A stretch of DNA of 15,142 nt from Urinicoccus sp. (GTDB lineage Bacteria > Bacillota > Clostridia > Tissierellales > Peptoniphilaceae), in assembly GCA_029983435.1 (NCBI GenBank), contig JASBZN010000015.1, positions 1 to 15,142 on the forward strand. Reading direction: 5' to 3'. Shown here in pieces: positions 1-6,412 of this stretch; position 1 is the first letter of the stretch, and every line of letters starts with the position of its first letter. Under the pieces are notes generated by a model. The model saw only the letters and a program-made list of their open reading frames with translations, made no database searches and had not been told where the DNA came from. Made by a program: the position numbers and the translations under genes.

Positions 1-2
1 TA

Positions 3-452
3 GAAGAAGCTATGGAACATGGCGTTTTAGCAGGATTCCCCATGACTGGAGTCAAAGCCACCTTGTATGATGGTTCCTACCATGATGTAGACTCCAATGA
101 AATGTCCTTTAAATTGGCTGCAGCCCTAGCTTACCGTAAGGGAATTGCTGAAGCCAAACCAGTTTTATTAGAACCTATTATGAAAGCAGAAATTTCCATT
201 CCTGATGCCTATCTTGGAGATGTAATGGGCGATATGAATAAGAGACGGGGACGGATTCTAGGAATGGATCAAAAATCTGACGGTACCCAAGTATTAATTG
301 CCGAAGCACCCCAAGGAGAAATGTATGAATATGCCATTGACTTACGGGCCATGACCCAAGGACGTGGATCTTTCACCATGGAATATGCTCGGTATGAAGA
401 AGTTCCAAAGGAAATTGCAGAAAAAATTATTGCAGAAAATAAAAAAGAATGA
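3..452 (+). CDS. fusA: Elongation factor G (or EF-G paralogue), C-terminal part; 5' end outside window
   Basis: The reading frame is open from the window edge (first full codon at base 3), so this is the last 149 residues of a larger protein. It matches EF-G domain IV (end) and domain V: a VKATLYDGSYHDVDS stretch, then MKAEISIPDAYLGDVMGDMN, RRGRILGM and the LRAMTQGRGSFTMEY block near the C-terminus. EF-G is the cytosolic GTPase that moves tRNA and mRNA through the ribosome after peptide transfer; the GTPase domain lies upstream of the window. Two details hint at the EF-G-like paralogue found beside canonical FusA in many Clostridia: RGRILGM where canonical EF-G usually has RGRIEGM, and a following gene that is not tuf. 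The fragment cannot settle this, so the symbol is tentative. A strong terminator follows directly, so the gene ends its transcription unit. Confidence 0.85.
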   Translation, partial: EEAMEHGVLAGFPMTGVKATLYDGSYHDVDSNEMSFKLAAALAYRKGIAEAKPVLLEPIMKAEISIPDAYLGDVMGDMNKRRGRILGMDQKSDGTQVLIAEAPQGEMYEYAIDLRAMTQGRGSFTMEYARYEEVPKEIAEKIIAENKKE

Positions 453-455
453 TTG

Positions 456-483
456 AAGGGGCGACGGAATGTCGCCCTTTTTT
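456..483 (+). terminator. Rho-independent terminator after EF-G gene
   Basis: A perfect 7-bp GC-rich stem GGGCGAC/GTCGCCC (459-465 with 471-477) closes a GGAAT loop. It is extended by a G-T and two A-T pairs and followed by six T. It starts 3 bases after the EF-G stop codon. Confidence 0.9.
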
Positions 484-493
484 GTAATTAGAA

Positions 494-516
494 ATCTCCT
501 GGTTAAACCAGGAGAT
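494..516. repeat. Perfect palindrome, possible second terminator
   Basis: ATCTCCTGGTT (494-504) is followed, after a single A, by its exact reverse complement AACCAGGAGAT (506-516), then CTTTTATT. As RNA it would form a hairpin of about 9-10 bp. The T tract is short and interrupted, so it may be a backup terminator for the EF-G transcript or an unrelated symmetric site. Confidence 0.5.
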
Positions 517-538
517 CTTTTATTAAAGTGAAAAGACC

Positions 539-567
539 TTTTAAGCTTTTTCCCAGAGTGTTATGAT
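539..567 (+). promoter_or_regulatory. Candidate extended -10 promoter for the TPR-map-MATE-ppi unit
   Basis: TGTTATGAT (559-567) is an extended -10 (TG-n-TATGAT, 5/6 to TATAAT). A weak -35 TTTTAA (539-544) lies 17 bp upstream. The predicted start near 574 would give a leader of about 78 nt containing the hairpin at 590-619. It lies downstream of the EF-G terminator, where a new promoter is expected. Confidence 0.4.
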
Positions 568-589
568 AGTTAAGACTAAAAGAAAAAAG

Positions 590-619
590 CTTTAAGGGGA
601 CTGGATTGTTCCCTTAAAG
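590..619 (+). promoter_or_regulatory. Leader hairpin upstream of TPR gene
   Basis: CTTTAAGGGGAC (590-601) pairs with GTTCCCTTAAAG (608-619) over 12 positions with one G-T wobble, leaving the 6-nt loop TGGATT. No T run follows, so it is not an ordinary terminator. Its left arm (590-598) can alternatively pair with 538-546, giving two mutually exclusive folds. The ribosome binding site GGGGAGGTGA (638-647) lies 18 nt downstream and is not sequestered by this stem. Confidence 0.45.
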
Positions 620-651
620 AGCCTGTGTTAAAATAAAGGGGAGGTGAGCTT

Positions 652-1539
652 GTGAATGTAAAATATTCAAACTATATGATTCTTGCCAATGATTTTTTAC
701 AAAAAGACCACTTGCCAAAGGCCCGAGAGGCTTTTCACAAGTCTTTGGCTTTTGCCAAAACCAGCAAAGAAAAAATCGATAGTCTGTTTGAGCTTGCAGA
801 CTTGGATTTACAACTAGGATATTATGAAGAGGCAGAAAAGTTTTTTAAGAAAATTTTACAGATAAAAGACTATCCTGGTGCCTATTATGGCCTGGCTCTT
901 GTGGGAGAAAATTTAGGACACCCCACAGACGTGATTATAAAAAACTACCAAGAGGCCATTGCTCTGGATCCCTATTATACGAAGGCTTATTATTATTTGG
1001 CCCACCTTTATTTTGATTTAGAGGACTACGCCAAGGCAGAGGAATTATTTTTACAATGTATTCAATTGGAACCAGAGGACTTTGTGACCTATAATGATTT
1101 GGGAAGTCTTTATGAAAAGAATCAAGTTTACGACAGAGCGAAAAAATATTTTTTAAAATCCTTGTCCCTTTGCCCTACCTATGCCAAGGCGCTCTACAAC
1201 ATGGGGGTCATTGAAAATCGTCTAGGAAATCCTAGAAAGGCCCTAGATTACTATGAAAAAAGTCTAGAGGAGTATTCTCACCCCTATACTTACTTGAATA
1301 TGTCGGCAATTTATTTTGCCTTAAAGGAAGATAAAAATGCCAAAAGAATTTTAATTCAAGGTCTAGCCCACCATAATGATAGTGTGAACTTACACTTTAA
1401 CTTGGCCTGCGCTTATGTTCATTTGGGCAAACCCTTAAAAGCCCGAAAGGAATTAAAAGAGGCTATAAAGATTAACCCTCGGGCGGAGGAATGGGCCAAG
1501 ACGGATTTGGATTTAAAAGAGATTGCAAAGGAGTTATAA
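652..1539 (+). CDS. TPR-repeat protein
   Basis: A 295-residue cytosolic protein made almost entirely of tetratricopeptide repeats, about eight units of roughly 34 residues (approximately residues 6-36, 43-73, 76-108, 110-142, 144-176, 178-210, 211-240 and 245-278). Consensus positions are visible, such as AYYYLAHLYFDLEDYAKAEE and the LDPYYTKA, LEPEDFVTY and LCPTYAKA junctions. There is no signal peptide, membrane segment or fused catalytic domain. TPR solenoids are protein-interaction scaffolds; the partner cannot be read from sequence. The start is GTG at 652, chosen because GGGGAGGTGA lies 5-6 nt upstream and the first helix begins at once. The stop codon touches the ATG of methionine aminopeptidase with no gap, so the two are probably translated together. 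The gene is first in a unit with map, a MATE exporter and a cyclophilin. Specific function unknown. Confidence 0.85.
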   Translation: MNVKYSNYMILANDFLQKDHLPKAREAFHKSLAFAKTSKEKIDSLFELADLDLQLGYYEEAEKFFKKILQIKDYPGAYYGLALVGENLGHPTDVIIKNYQEAIALDPYYTKAYYYLAHLYFDLEDYAKAEELFLQCIQLEPEDFVTYNDLGSLYEKNQVYDRAKKYFLKSLSLCPTYAKALYNMGVIENRLGNPRKALDYYEKSLEEYSHPYTYLNMSAIYFALKEDKNAKRILIQGLAHHNDSVNLHFNLACAYVHLGKPLKARKELKEAIKINPRAEEWAKTDLDLKEIAKEL

Positions 1540-2301
1540 ATGGTTATTATAAAAACACCCCAACAAATAGAAAAAATGCACCAAGCTGGACGTCTCTTAG
1601 CTAGTGTTCATAAAGAGTTAAAAAAACGGATTGTACCAGGCGTCTGCACGCTTGATTTAGATAAGTTTGTAGAGGAGTATTTGCTAGAAAGAGGAGCCTA
1701 TCCTGAACAAAAGGGCTATGAAGGCTTTCCCTATAGTATTTGCGCCAGCGTCAATGATGAAATTTGCCATGGTTTTCCAAGAAAAGACCCCTTAAAAGAA
1801 GGAGATATTCTCACAGTAGACATGGTGGTTCGTATTGGAGATTGGTTGGCAGATTCGGCTTGGTCTTACCAAGTGGGGCAGGTTTCCAAGGAAGCAGAAG
1901 ATTTACTTGATGTTACTAAGGCCTGTTTATATGAAGGAATTAAAAAAGCCCAAATTGGTAATCGTTTGGGAGATATTGGTCATGCCATTCAAAGCTATGC
2001 AGAATCCAGGGGCTATAGTGTGGTTCGTGAATTTGTGGGACATGGGATTGGACAAGAGATGCACGAAGATCCACAAGTCTTACATTTTGGTAAGGAAGGT
2101 AGAGGCCTAAGAATTCAAGAGGGAATGGTTTTTACTATTGAACCCATGATTAATATTGGAGGCCACGAACTTTCGGTAGATGAAAATGGCTGGACTGCCA
2201 GAACCAAGGATGGGTCTTTAAGTGCTCAATATGAGCACACTTTAGCCATTACAAAAGATGGTCCCATCATTCTAACAGATCAGGGAGATCAGGATGAATA
2301 G
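1540..2301 (+). CDS. map: Methionine aminopeptidase, type I
   Basis: Removes the N-terminal methionine from nascent proteins when the second residue is small; a cytosolic di-metal peptidase. At 253 residues it has the usual length of a type Ia bacterial enzyme without an N-terminal zinc-finger extension. All five metal ligands can be placed by the family pattern: D94 (TVDMVV), D105 (LADSAWSY), H168 (FVGHGIG), E201 (TIEPM) and E232 (YEHT). The substrate-contact histidines H77 (EICHGFP) and H175 (EMHEDP) are also present. The ATG directly follows the stop codon of the TPR gene, and the 3' end overlaps the MATE gene by 8 bases, so it is internal to an operon. In many Bacillota map sits in the ribosomal-protein cluster with adk and infA; here it does not, which may mean a second copy exists elsewhere. 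Confidence 0.95.
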   Translation: MVIIKTPQQIEKMHQAGRLLASVHKELKKRIVPGVCTLDLDKFVEEYLLERGAYPEQKGYEGFPYSICASVNDEICHGFPRKDPLKEGDILTVDMVVRIGDWLADSAWSYQVGQVSKEAEDLLDVTKACLYEGIKKAQIGNRLGDIGHAIQSYAESRGYSVVREFVGHGIGQEMHEDPQVLHFGKEGRGLRIQEGMVFTIEPMINIGGHELSVDENGWTARTKDGSLSAQYEHTLAITKDGPIILTDQGDQDE

Positions 2302-3694
2302 GGCCCGGGAGGTCAACCTTCTGGAAGGGTCCATTAGTAGAGGACTTCTTTCTCTAGCCATGCCCCTAATGGCTTCGGCTCTTATTGGTATCGCCTATGG
2401 AATTACCGACTCCATGTGGCTGGGGCGTTTGAGTACGGGGGCTGTTTCTGCTGTTGGAACCACGCAATTTTACACCTGGATGCTTCAGTCCTTGGCTTTA
2501 ATTTCTTCTGTAGGAACCAGCGTTGGTCTTTCCCAGGCCTATGGCCGTAAAGACCAAGAAGATGCTAAGGAAGTCATGAGAGCAGGCTTAACGGTTTGTT
2601 TGAGCTTATGCTTTGTGGCTACGGTGGTCTTGTTTTTGGCTAGCGACGCCATTATGTCTGCCTATCAGCTGGAGGGAAGGACCCACCAAGATGCCGTAAG
2701 GTATTTGCAGATTGTCAGCCTAGGGGCAGTTTTTCTCTTTATGATTCCCCTTTTAACGGCAAGCTTTTATGCCCGAGGCAACAGCATCATTCCCTTTAAA
2801 ATTTCCATTTGCGCCCTTCTATTTAATATTATTTTTGACCCGGTTTTGATTTTTGGATGGGGACCTTTTCCAAAGTTGGGAGTTTCTGGAGCGGCTATCG
2901 CCTCAGTCTTGGCCCAGGCCTTGGCTACGACCCTACTTTTATTTGCCTCCCACCGGTCCCGAGGGATTTTATTCCAGGTGGATAAGGATACGAAACTGGA
3001 CTTAAACCATGTTAAAAACATCTTTAGCCTGGGAATTCCTGCTTGTATTCACTCTCTTGTCCATGCCTTGGTGGGGATGGTTTTAGTGGGTTATATTGCA
3101 GGCTACGGCCAAGCCTTCATTGCTGTAAGTACCATTGGGGCCCAGCTGGAAAGTTTGGCCTGGATGAGTGCGGAAGGTTTTTCTCAAGCCATGACTACTT
3201 TTATGGGACAAAATTATGGGGCTAAAAAATTTGACCGTCTACGTCGAGGTTACTTATCGGGAATGTTAATCGTAGGGAGTTTTGGCCTAGTTACGGCCTT
3301 GCTTTTATTTTTTGGTCGGGAAAGTCTCTATAAGATTTTCTTGCCGAATGATCCCCAAACAGTTCTTTATGGGGCACAATATCTCTTTATTATTTCCTTT
3401 TCTGAAATTTTTATGACCCTTGAAATTGGAACAGCGGGAGCCTTGAATGGTTTGGCCTTAACCAAGTATCCAGCCATTCTTGCAACAATTTTTAACCTCT
3501 TCCGCATCCCCTTGGCCTGGCTTTTAATGCCTCGATTTGGCATTAATGGTATCTGGGCCGCCATGAGTATTTCTAGTATTTTAAAGGGAGTTTCTCACTT
3601 AATTATTTATTTTTATTTAGAAAAAAGAACCTGTAGTTTTTCAAAACATATGGGTAAATATATTAGCAGAATGTCAATGGAGGAAGAAATATGA
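2294..3694 (+). CDS. MATE-family multidrug/toxin efflux transporter
   Basis: A 466-residue integral membrane protein with twelve hydrophobic segments in two pseudo-symmetric halves, the MATE (NorM/DinF-like) layout. The N-terminus has the family pattern NLLEGSISRGLLSLAMPLM followed by a segment with TDSMWLGRLST. The second half restarts near residue 240 with IFSLGIPACIHSLVHALVG and contains FSQAMTTFMGQNYGA. MATE proteins export cationic drugs, metabolites or toxins in exchange for Na+ or H+ across the cytoplasmic membrane; the substrate here cannot be predicted. The ATG lies inside the end of map (8-base overlap) with GGGAG about 6 nt upstream, and the end overlaps the cyclophilin gene through ATGA, suggesting translational coupling on both sides. 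It appears somewhat richer in G+C than its neighbours, but this was judged by eye only. Confidence 0.92.
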   Translation: MNRAREVNLLEGSISRGLLSLAMPLMASALIGIAYGITDSMWLGRLSTGAVSAVGTTQFYTWMLQSLALISSVGTSVGLSQAYGRKDQEDAKEVMRAGLTVCLSLCFVATVVLFLASDAIMSAYQLEGRTHQDAVRYLQIVSLGAVFLFMIPLLTASFYARGNSIIPFKISICALLFNIIFDPVLIFGWGPFPKLGVSGAAIASVLAQALATTLLLFASHRSRGILFQVDKDTKLDLNHVKNIFSLGIPACIHSLVHALVGMVLVGYIAGYGQAFIAVSTIGAQLESLAWMSAEGFSQAMTTFMGQNYGAKKFDRLRRGYLSGMLIVGSFGLVTALLLFFGRESLYKIFLPNDPQTVLYGAQYLFIISFSEIFMTLEIGTAGALNGLALTKYPAILATIFNLFRIPLAWLLMPRFGINGIWAAMSISSILKGVSHLIIYFYLEKRTCSFSKHMGKYISRMSMEEEI

Positions 3695-4290
3695 CGTTAA
3701 AACAATTAGCACAGAAAAAAGATGGCGAAGAACTTGCTGTCTTTGAAACAGATTTAGGTACAATTAAATTTCGCTTATTTCCAGAAATTGCCCCAAAGGC
3801 AGTGGAAAATTTTACCACCCATATCCAAGAAGGTTACTACGATGGAATTCTCTTTCACCGGGTAATTGATGGATTTATGATTCAAGGCGGAGACCCAACT
3901 GGTACAGGCATGGGGGGAGAATCTATTTGGAAAAAACCCTTTATCGATGAATTTGACCAAAATTATCGAAATTTCAGAGGAGCATTGGCCATGGCTAATG
4001 CAGGTCCAAGAACCAATGGAAGTCAGTTTTTCATCGTTCAAGGATCCAACGTAGACCCAGCCCTTATCCAACAAATGAGAGCCTTGGGAGAAGAAAAGGG
4101 CTATCCGGATGAAGTGATAGAAGCCTATGAAAATCTAGGAGGAGCCTACTGGCTAGATGGGAAGCACACAGTTTTTGGACAAGTTTATGAGGGGATGGAT
4201 GTTGTGGACGATATTGCAGCTGTGTCTGTTGATGCACAAAACAAGCCCTTAAAAGAGGTGAAAATCAAAAAAGCCTGGATGGAAAAATAG
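3691..4290 (+). CDS. Cyclophilin-type peptidyl-prolyl cis-trans isomerase
   Basis: Catalyses cis-trans isomerisation of peptide bonds before proline, assisting protein folding. The 199-residue protein has no signal peptide or lipobox and should be cytosolic. The cyclophilin core is clear: FHRVIDGFMIQGGDPTGTG with catalytic R57, F62 and Q65; AMANAGPRTNGSQFFIV with M101, N103, Q112 and F113; and YWLDGKHTVFGQV with W154, the position of the cyclosporin-contact tryptophan of human cyclophilin A, and H159. Between residues 118 and 152 there is a helical insert (QQMRALGEEKGYPDEVIEAY) relative to the minimal fold, a pattern I associate with clostridial cyclophilins. The ATG overlaps the MATE stop codon (ATGA). 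A strong terminator follows, so this is the last gene of its unit. Confidence 0.93.
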   Translation: MTLKQLAQKKDGEELAVFETDLGTIKFRLFPEIAPKAVENFTTHIQEGYYDGILFHRVIDGFMIQGGDPTGTGMGGESIWKKPFIDEFDQNYRNFRGALAMANAGPRTNGSQFFIVQGSNVDPALIQQMRALGEEKGYPDEVIEAYENLGGAYWLDGKHTVFGQVYEGMDVVDDIAAVSVDAQNKPLKEVKIKKAWMEK

Positions 4291-4295
4291 AGACT

Positions 4296-4324
4296 AAAAA
4301 CTCGGCACCTTGCCGAGTTTTTTT
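4296..4324 (+). terminator. Rho-independent terminator after cyclophilin gene
   Basis: CTCGGCA (4301-4307) and TGCCGAG (4311-4317) form a 7-bp GC-rich stem with loop CCT. It is flanked by A-runs on the left and seven T on the right, so it may also work on the minus strand. It starts 5 bases after the cyclophilin stop codon. Confidence 0.92.
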
Positions 4325-4346
4325 AATAAGGGCAGGGACATTTTTC

Positions 4347-4375
4347 TTGATAATCTTTTTCTTTTATGCTAAACT
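4347..4375 (+). promoter_or_regulatory. Candidate sigma-A promoter of the ctsR operon
   Basis: TTGATA (4347-4352) and TAAACT (4370-4375) are separated by 17 bp, and the -10 is preceded by TGC, giving an extended -10. The predicted start near 4382 leaves a leader of about 60 nt before ctsR. The promoter lies between the cyclophilin terminator and the operon, as expected. Confidence 0.55.
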
Positions 4376-4417
4376 AAAATTAAGAGAAATATTTTTTTTA
4401 AGTCGAAAGACAAAGAA

Positions 4418-4436
4418 GGTCAAATAAATTAGGTGA
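4418..4436 (+). promoter_or_regulatory. Possible degenerate CtsR operator overlapping the ctsR ribosome binding site
   Basis: The known CtsR box is a heptad direct repeat (RGTCAAA, 3-nt spacer, RGTCAAA). GGTCAAA is exact at 4418-4424, but the next heptad at the required spacing is not conserved; AGGT recurs at 4431, and a related AGTCGAA lies at 4401-4407. The region includes the ctsR ribosome binding site AGGTGA (4431-4436). The operator assignment is inference from one clean heptad in the right place. Confidence 0.3.
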
Positions 4437-4440
4437 TATC

Positions 4441-4893
4441 ATGGCGAAATTAACCAATTCAATTGAAGAGTATATTATAAACTTATTAGAAATGAGTAAT
4501 GGAATGGTGGAAATACAACGGTCCATTCTGGCGGAGCATTTTTCTTGTGCCCCTTCTCAAATCAACTATGTTTTAACCACGCGCTTTACCCCCTATAAGG
4601 GCTACTATGTAGAATCTCGTCGGGGTGGCGGAGGGTATATCCGAATTATAGAAGTAGAAATGACAGATGATTACAGCCTCTATACCAGAGAAATTGGGGA
4701 GGAACTTACAGCCCTAAGGGCCAAGGACTTTATTTCCAGTCTTTTAAACCAAAATAGGATTAGCGAAAGAGAAGCAAAAATGTTAAGCTTACTCCTTTCG
4801 GACCGAAGTCTAGAAGATGTAGAGGATAAAAACAAACTGCGAGCCAAGATGCTCAAGATGGTTTTATTGGCGATCTTGGATAAGGAGGTATGA
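4441..4893 (+). CDS. ctsR: CtsR, transcriptional repressor of class III stress genes
   Basis: Dimeric winged-helix repressor of clp genes in low-GC Gram-positive bacteria. It senses heat through a glycine-rich loop and is inactivated through the McsA/McsB system. The 150-residue protein has the usual length. The N-terminal half contains the helix-turn-helix (about residues 24-50, including LAEHFSCAPSQINYVLTTRF) and then the hallmark wing RRGGGGYIRI (residues 60-69). The C-terminal helical dimerisation domain runs from about residue 76 (DYSLYTREIGEEL) to the end. It is the first gene of ctsR-mcsA-mcsB-clpC, the standard autoregulated arrangement. A promoter and a possible CtsR half-site lie just upstream; the ribosome binding site is AGGTGA close to the ATG. 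The mcsA start codon follows the ctsR stop by 3 bases. Confidence 0.96.
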   Translation: MAKLTNSIEEYIINLLEMSNGMVEIQRSILAEHFSCAPSQINYVLTTRFTPYKGYYVESRRGGGGYIRIIEVEMTDDYSLYTREIGEELTALRAKDFISSLLNQNRISEREAKMLSLLLSDRSLEDVEDKNKLRAKMLKMVLLAILDKEV

Positions 4894-4896
4894 CGA

Positions 4897-5415
4897 ATGC
4901 TTTGTGAACACTGCCATAAAGAGACGGCTGTTGTTTCCTATATTTTAAGTATAGGAGACCAGGAAAAGGAAATGCATCTTTGCCAACACTGCCTAGAAAA
5001 ACTCATGACAGAAGATTTAGCCCTAAAGAAAAATATAGATGAAGGTTTGGCAGGTGTTTTGGGAGCCATGCTTCAAATGATGAGTCAAGGCCAAGAAGAA
5101 AAAACCTCAGGCAAGGAATGTCCCCAGTGCCATACTAGCTGGCAAGAATTTAAGGAAACGGGACTTTTGGGCTGTGGCAAGTGCTATGAAGTTTTTGGAG
5201 AAGATTTAAAGAAAATTATTTACCAGTTTCATGGAAATACCCAGCACCGAGGCGCAATGCCTAGCCATCTAGAAGAGGATGACTACCGAAGCCGGAAGTT
5301 GCTGGATTTAAAGGAAGCTTTAAAAGAAGCAGTTGATTTAGAAAATTACGAAAAAGCTGCAGAACTTAGAGATGAGATCAATCGTTTAAAGGAGGAGGCC
5401 AATGAATCCAATTAA
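4897..5415 (+). CDS. mcsA: McsA, zinc-binding activator of protein arginine kinase McsB
   Basis: Cytosolic adaptor that activates McsB and takes part in CtsR control; members can also bind heavy metals. The 172-residue protein has two four-cysteine zinc sites: C3, C6, C29 and C32 (CEHC near the N-terminus, CQHC at 29-32), then C75, C78, C93 and C96 (CPQC and CGKC). The C-terminal third holds a UVR-type helical hairpin (about residues 137-170, with LKEALKEAVDLENYEKAAEL), the motif shared with UvrB and with the ClpC middle domain. The start is supported by AAGGAGGT 7 nt upstream. Its 3' end overlaps mcsB by 14 bases, consistent with coupled synthesis of the activator and its kinase. Confidence 0.95.
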   Translation: MLCEHCHKETAVVSYILSIGDQEKEMHLCQHCLEKLMTEDLALKKNIDEGLAGVLGAMLQMMSQGQEEKTSGKECPQCHTSWQEFKETGLLGCGKCYEVFGEDLKKIIYQFHGNTQHRGAMPSHLEEDDYRSRKLLDLKEALKEAVDLENYEKAAELRDEINRLKEEANESN

Positions 5416-6412
5416 GGACGACAAAACCCATATTATTTTAACCAGTCGGATTCGCTTGGCAAGAAATATTACAAGCTATCCTTTTACGGATCATTTAGAA
5501 AAAGACCAGGAAGAAGAAATAACCAAAAAGGTTCACCAAGTCGTGAACTCCTGGCCAGATACCTACACCTTTTATCCCCTAAAGCAACTTCCCATTCTTT
5601 CCCACCTCCATTTTGTGGAGCAGCAATGGATTAGCCCAGGGATGGCCAACCGGACCCAGGAGGCTTCTTTCTTTTTGCGGGAGGATAAGGAAGTATCTCT
5701 AATGGTTTTGGAAGAAGACCATTTAAGACTGCAATGTATTTTGCCAGGACTGGCTCTAAAAGAAAGCTACCAGGAACTTCTAAAAGTGGAGAAGGCCCTG
5801 GACCAACAACTAAACTTTGCTTACGATAGCACCTTTGGCTATTTAACAGCTTGCCCTACCAATGTCGGTACAGGGCTTCGGGCTAGTGTTATGATGCACT
5901 TGCCAGCGCTGGAAATTAGTGGCTTAAAGAGCTTGACCCAAAGCCTCGCCAAGATGGGCTTTGTCCTAAGGGGCTTTCATGGCGAAGGCTCTAAGTCCGT
6001 TGGAGGTATTTACCAGGTAAGTAATGAACAAACCCTAGGATATAAGGAAGAAGACTATATTCATCGCTTGGAAAAAATTGTCATGGAAATTGTGGCTTTG
6101 GAAGAAGAAAAAAGAAAAGACCTTCACCTTAATAAAAAGGATGAACTAGAAGATAAGGTCTTTCGGTCTTTTGGAACCTTGCGGTATAGTCGTATCTTAT
6201 CTTATGAAGAAATGTGTGCTTGCCTATCTATGATTCGATTGGGAATTGACCTATCCATTATTAAACAGGAAAGAGAACTACAAATATACGAAACCATTTT
6301 TCGTCTACAAAATGCCTCTTTGCAAATTCAAAGACAGGCTAGACTGGACCAGAAATCCCGTGATATCTACCGGGCCACAGTTTGTAGACGGATGATGAAG
6401 GAGGGATTTTAA
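5402..6412 (+). CDS. mcsB: McsB, protein arginine kinase
   Basis: Transfers phosphate from ATP to arginine side chains of misfolded proteins and of CtsR; phosphoarginine is the degradation tag recognised by ClpC. It belongs to the phosphagen-kinase superfamily but acts on proteins. The 336-residue protein is slightly shorter than the roughly 350-360 usual. Visible motifs: SRIRLARN (residues 15-22) in the nucleotide-binding region, QCILPGL, CPTNVGTGLRAS (151-162) with the conserved active-site cysteine C151, the loop GEGS (194-197) followed by YQVSNEQTLG, and the C-terminal RDxxRA phosphoarginine-sensing motif as RDIYRA (320-325). GGAGGAGG just before the ATG supports the start, which lies inside the end of mcsA. 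The stop codon overlaps the clpC start by one base (TAATG). Confidence 0.95.
   Translation: MNPIKDDKTHIILTSRIRLARNITSYPFTDHLEKDQEEEITKKVHQVVNSWPDTYTFYPLKQLPILSHLHFVEQQWISPGMANRTQEASFFLREDKEVSLMVLEEDHLRLQCILPGLALKESYQELLKVEKALDQQLNFAYDSTFGYLTACPTNVGTGLRASVMMHLPALEISGLKSLTQSLAKMGFVLRGFHGEGSKSVGGIYQVSNEQTLGYKEEDYIHRLEKIVMEIVALEEEKRKDLHLNKKDELEDKVFRSFGTLRYSRILSYEEMCACLSMIRLGIDLSIIKQERELQIYETIFRLQNASLQIQRQARLDQKSRDIYRATVCRRMMKEGF

Noticed and set aside
1835..2110. Open frame of 91 codons inside map on the + strand
   Set aside because: It lies wholly within map in another frame; its translation has no recognisable domain and map is a strong, complete gene.
2767..3021. Minus-strand open frame antisense to the MATE gene
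   Set aside because: Shadow of the MATE reading frame; no plausible start context or recognisable protein pattern.
4042..4150. Insert in the cyclophilin (residues 118-152) as a novel domain
   Set aside because: It is a short helical insertion between standard cyclophilin strands that I associate with clostridial homologues, so it is not evidence of a fusion.
4325..4440. HrcA/CIRCE operator before ctsR
   Set aside because: No 9-nt arm inverted repeat with the CIRCE TTAGCACTC pattern is present.
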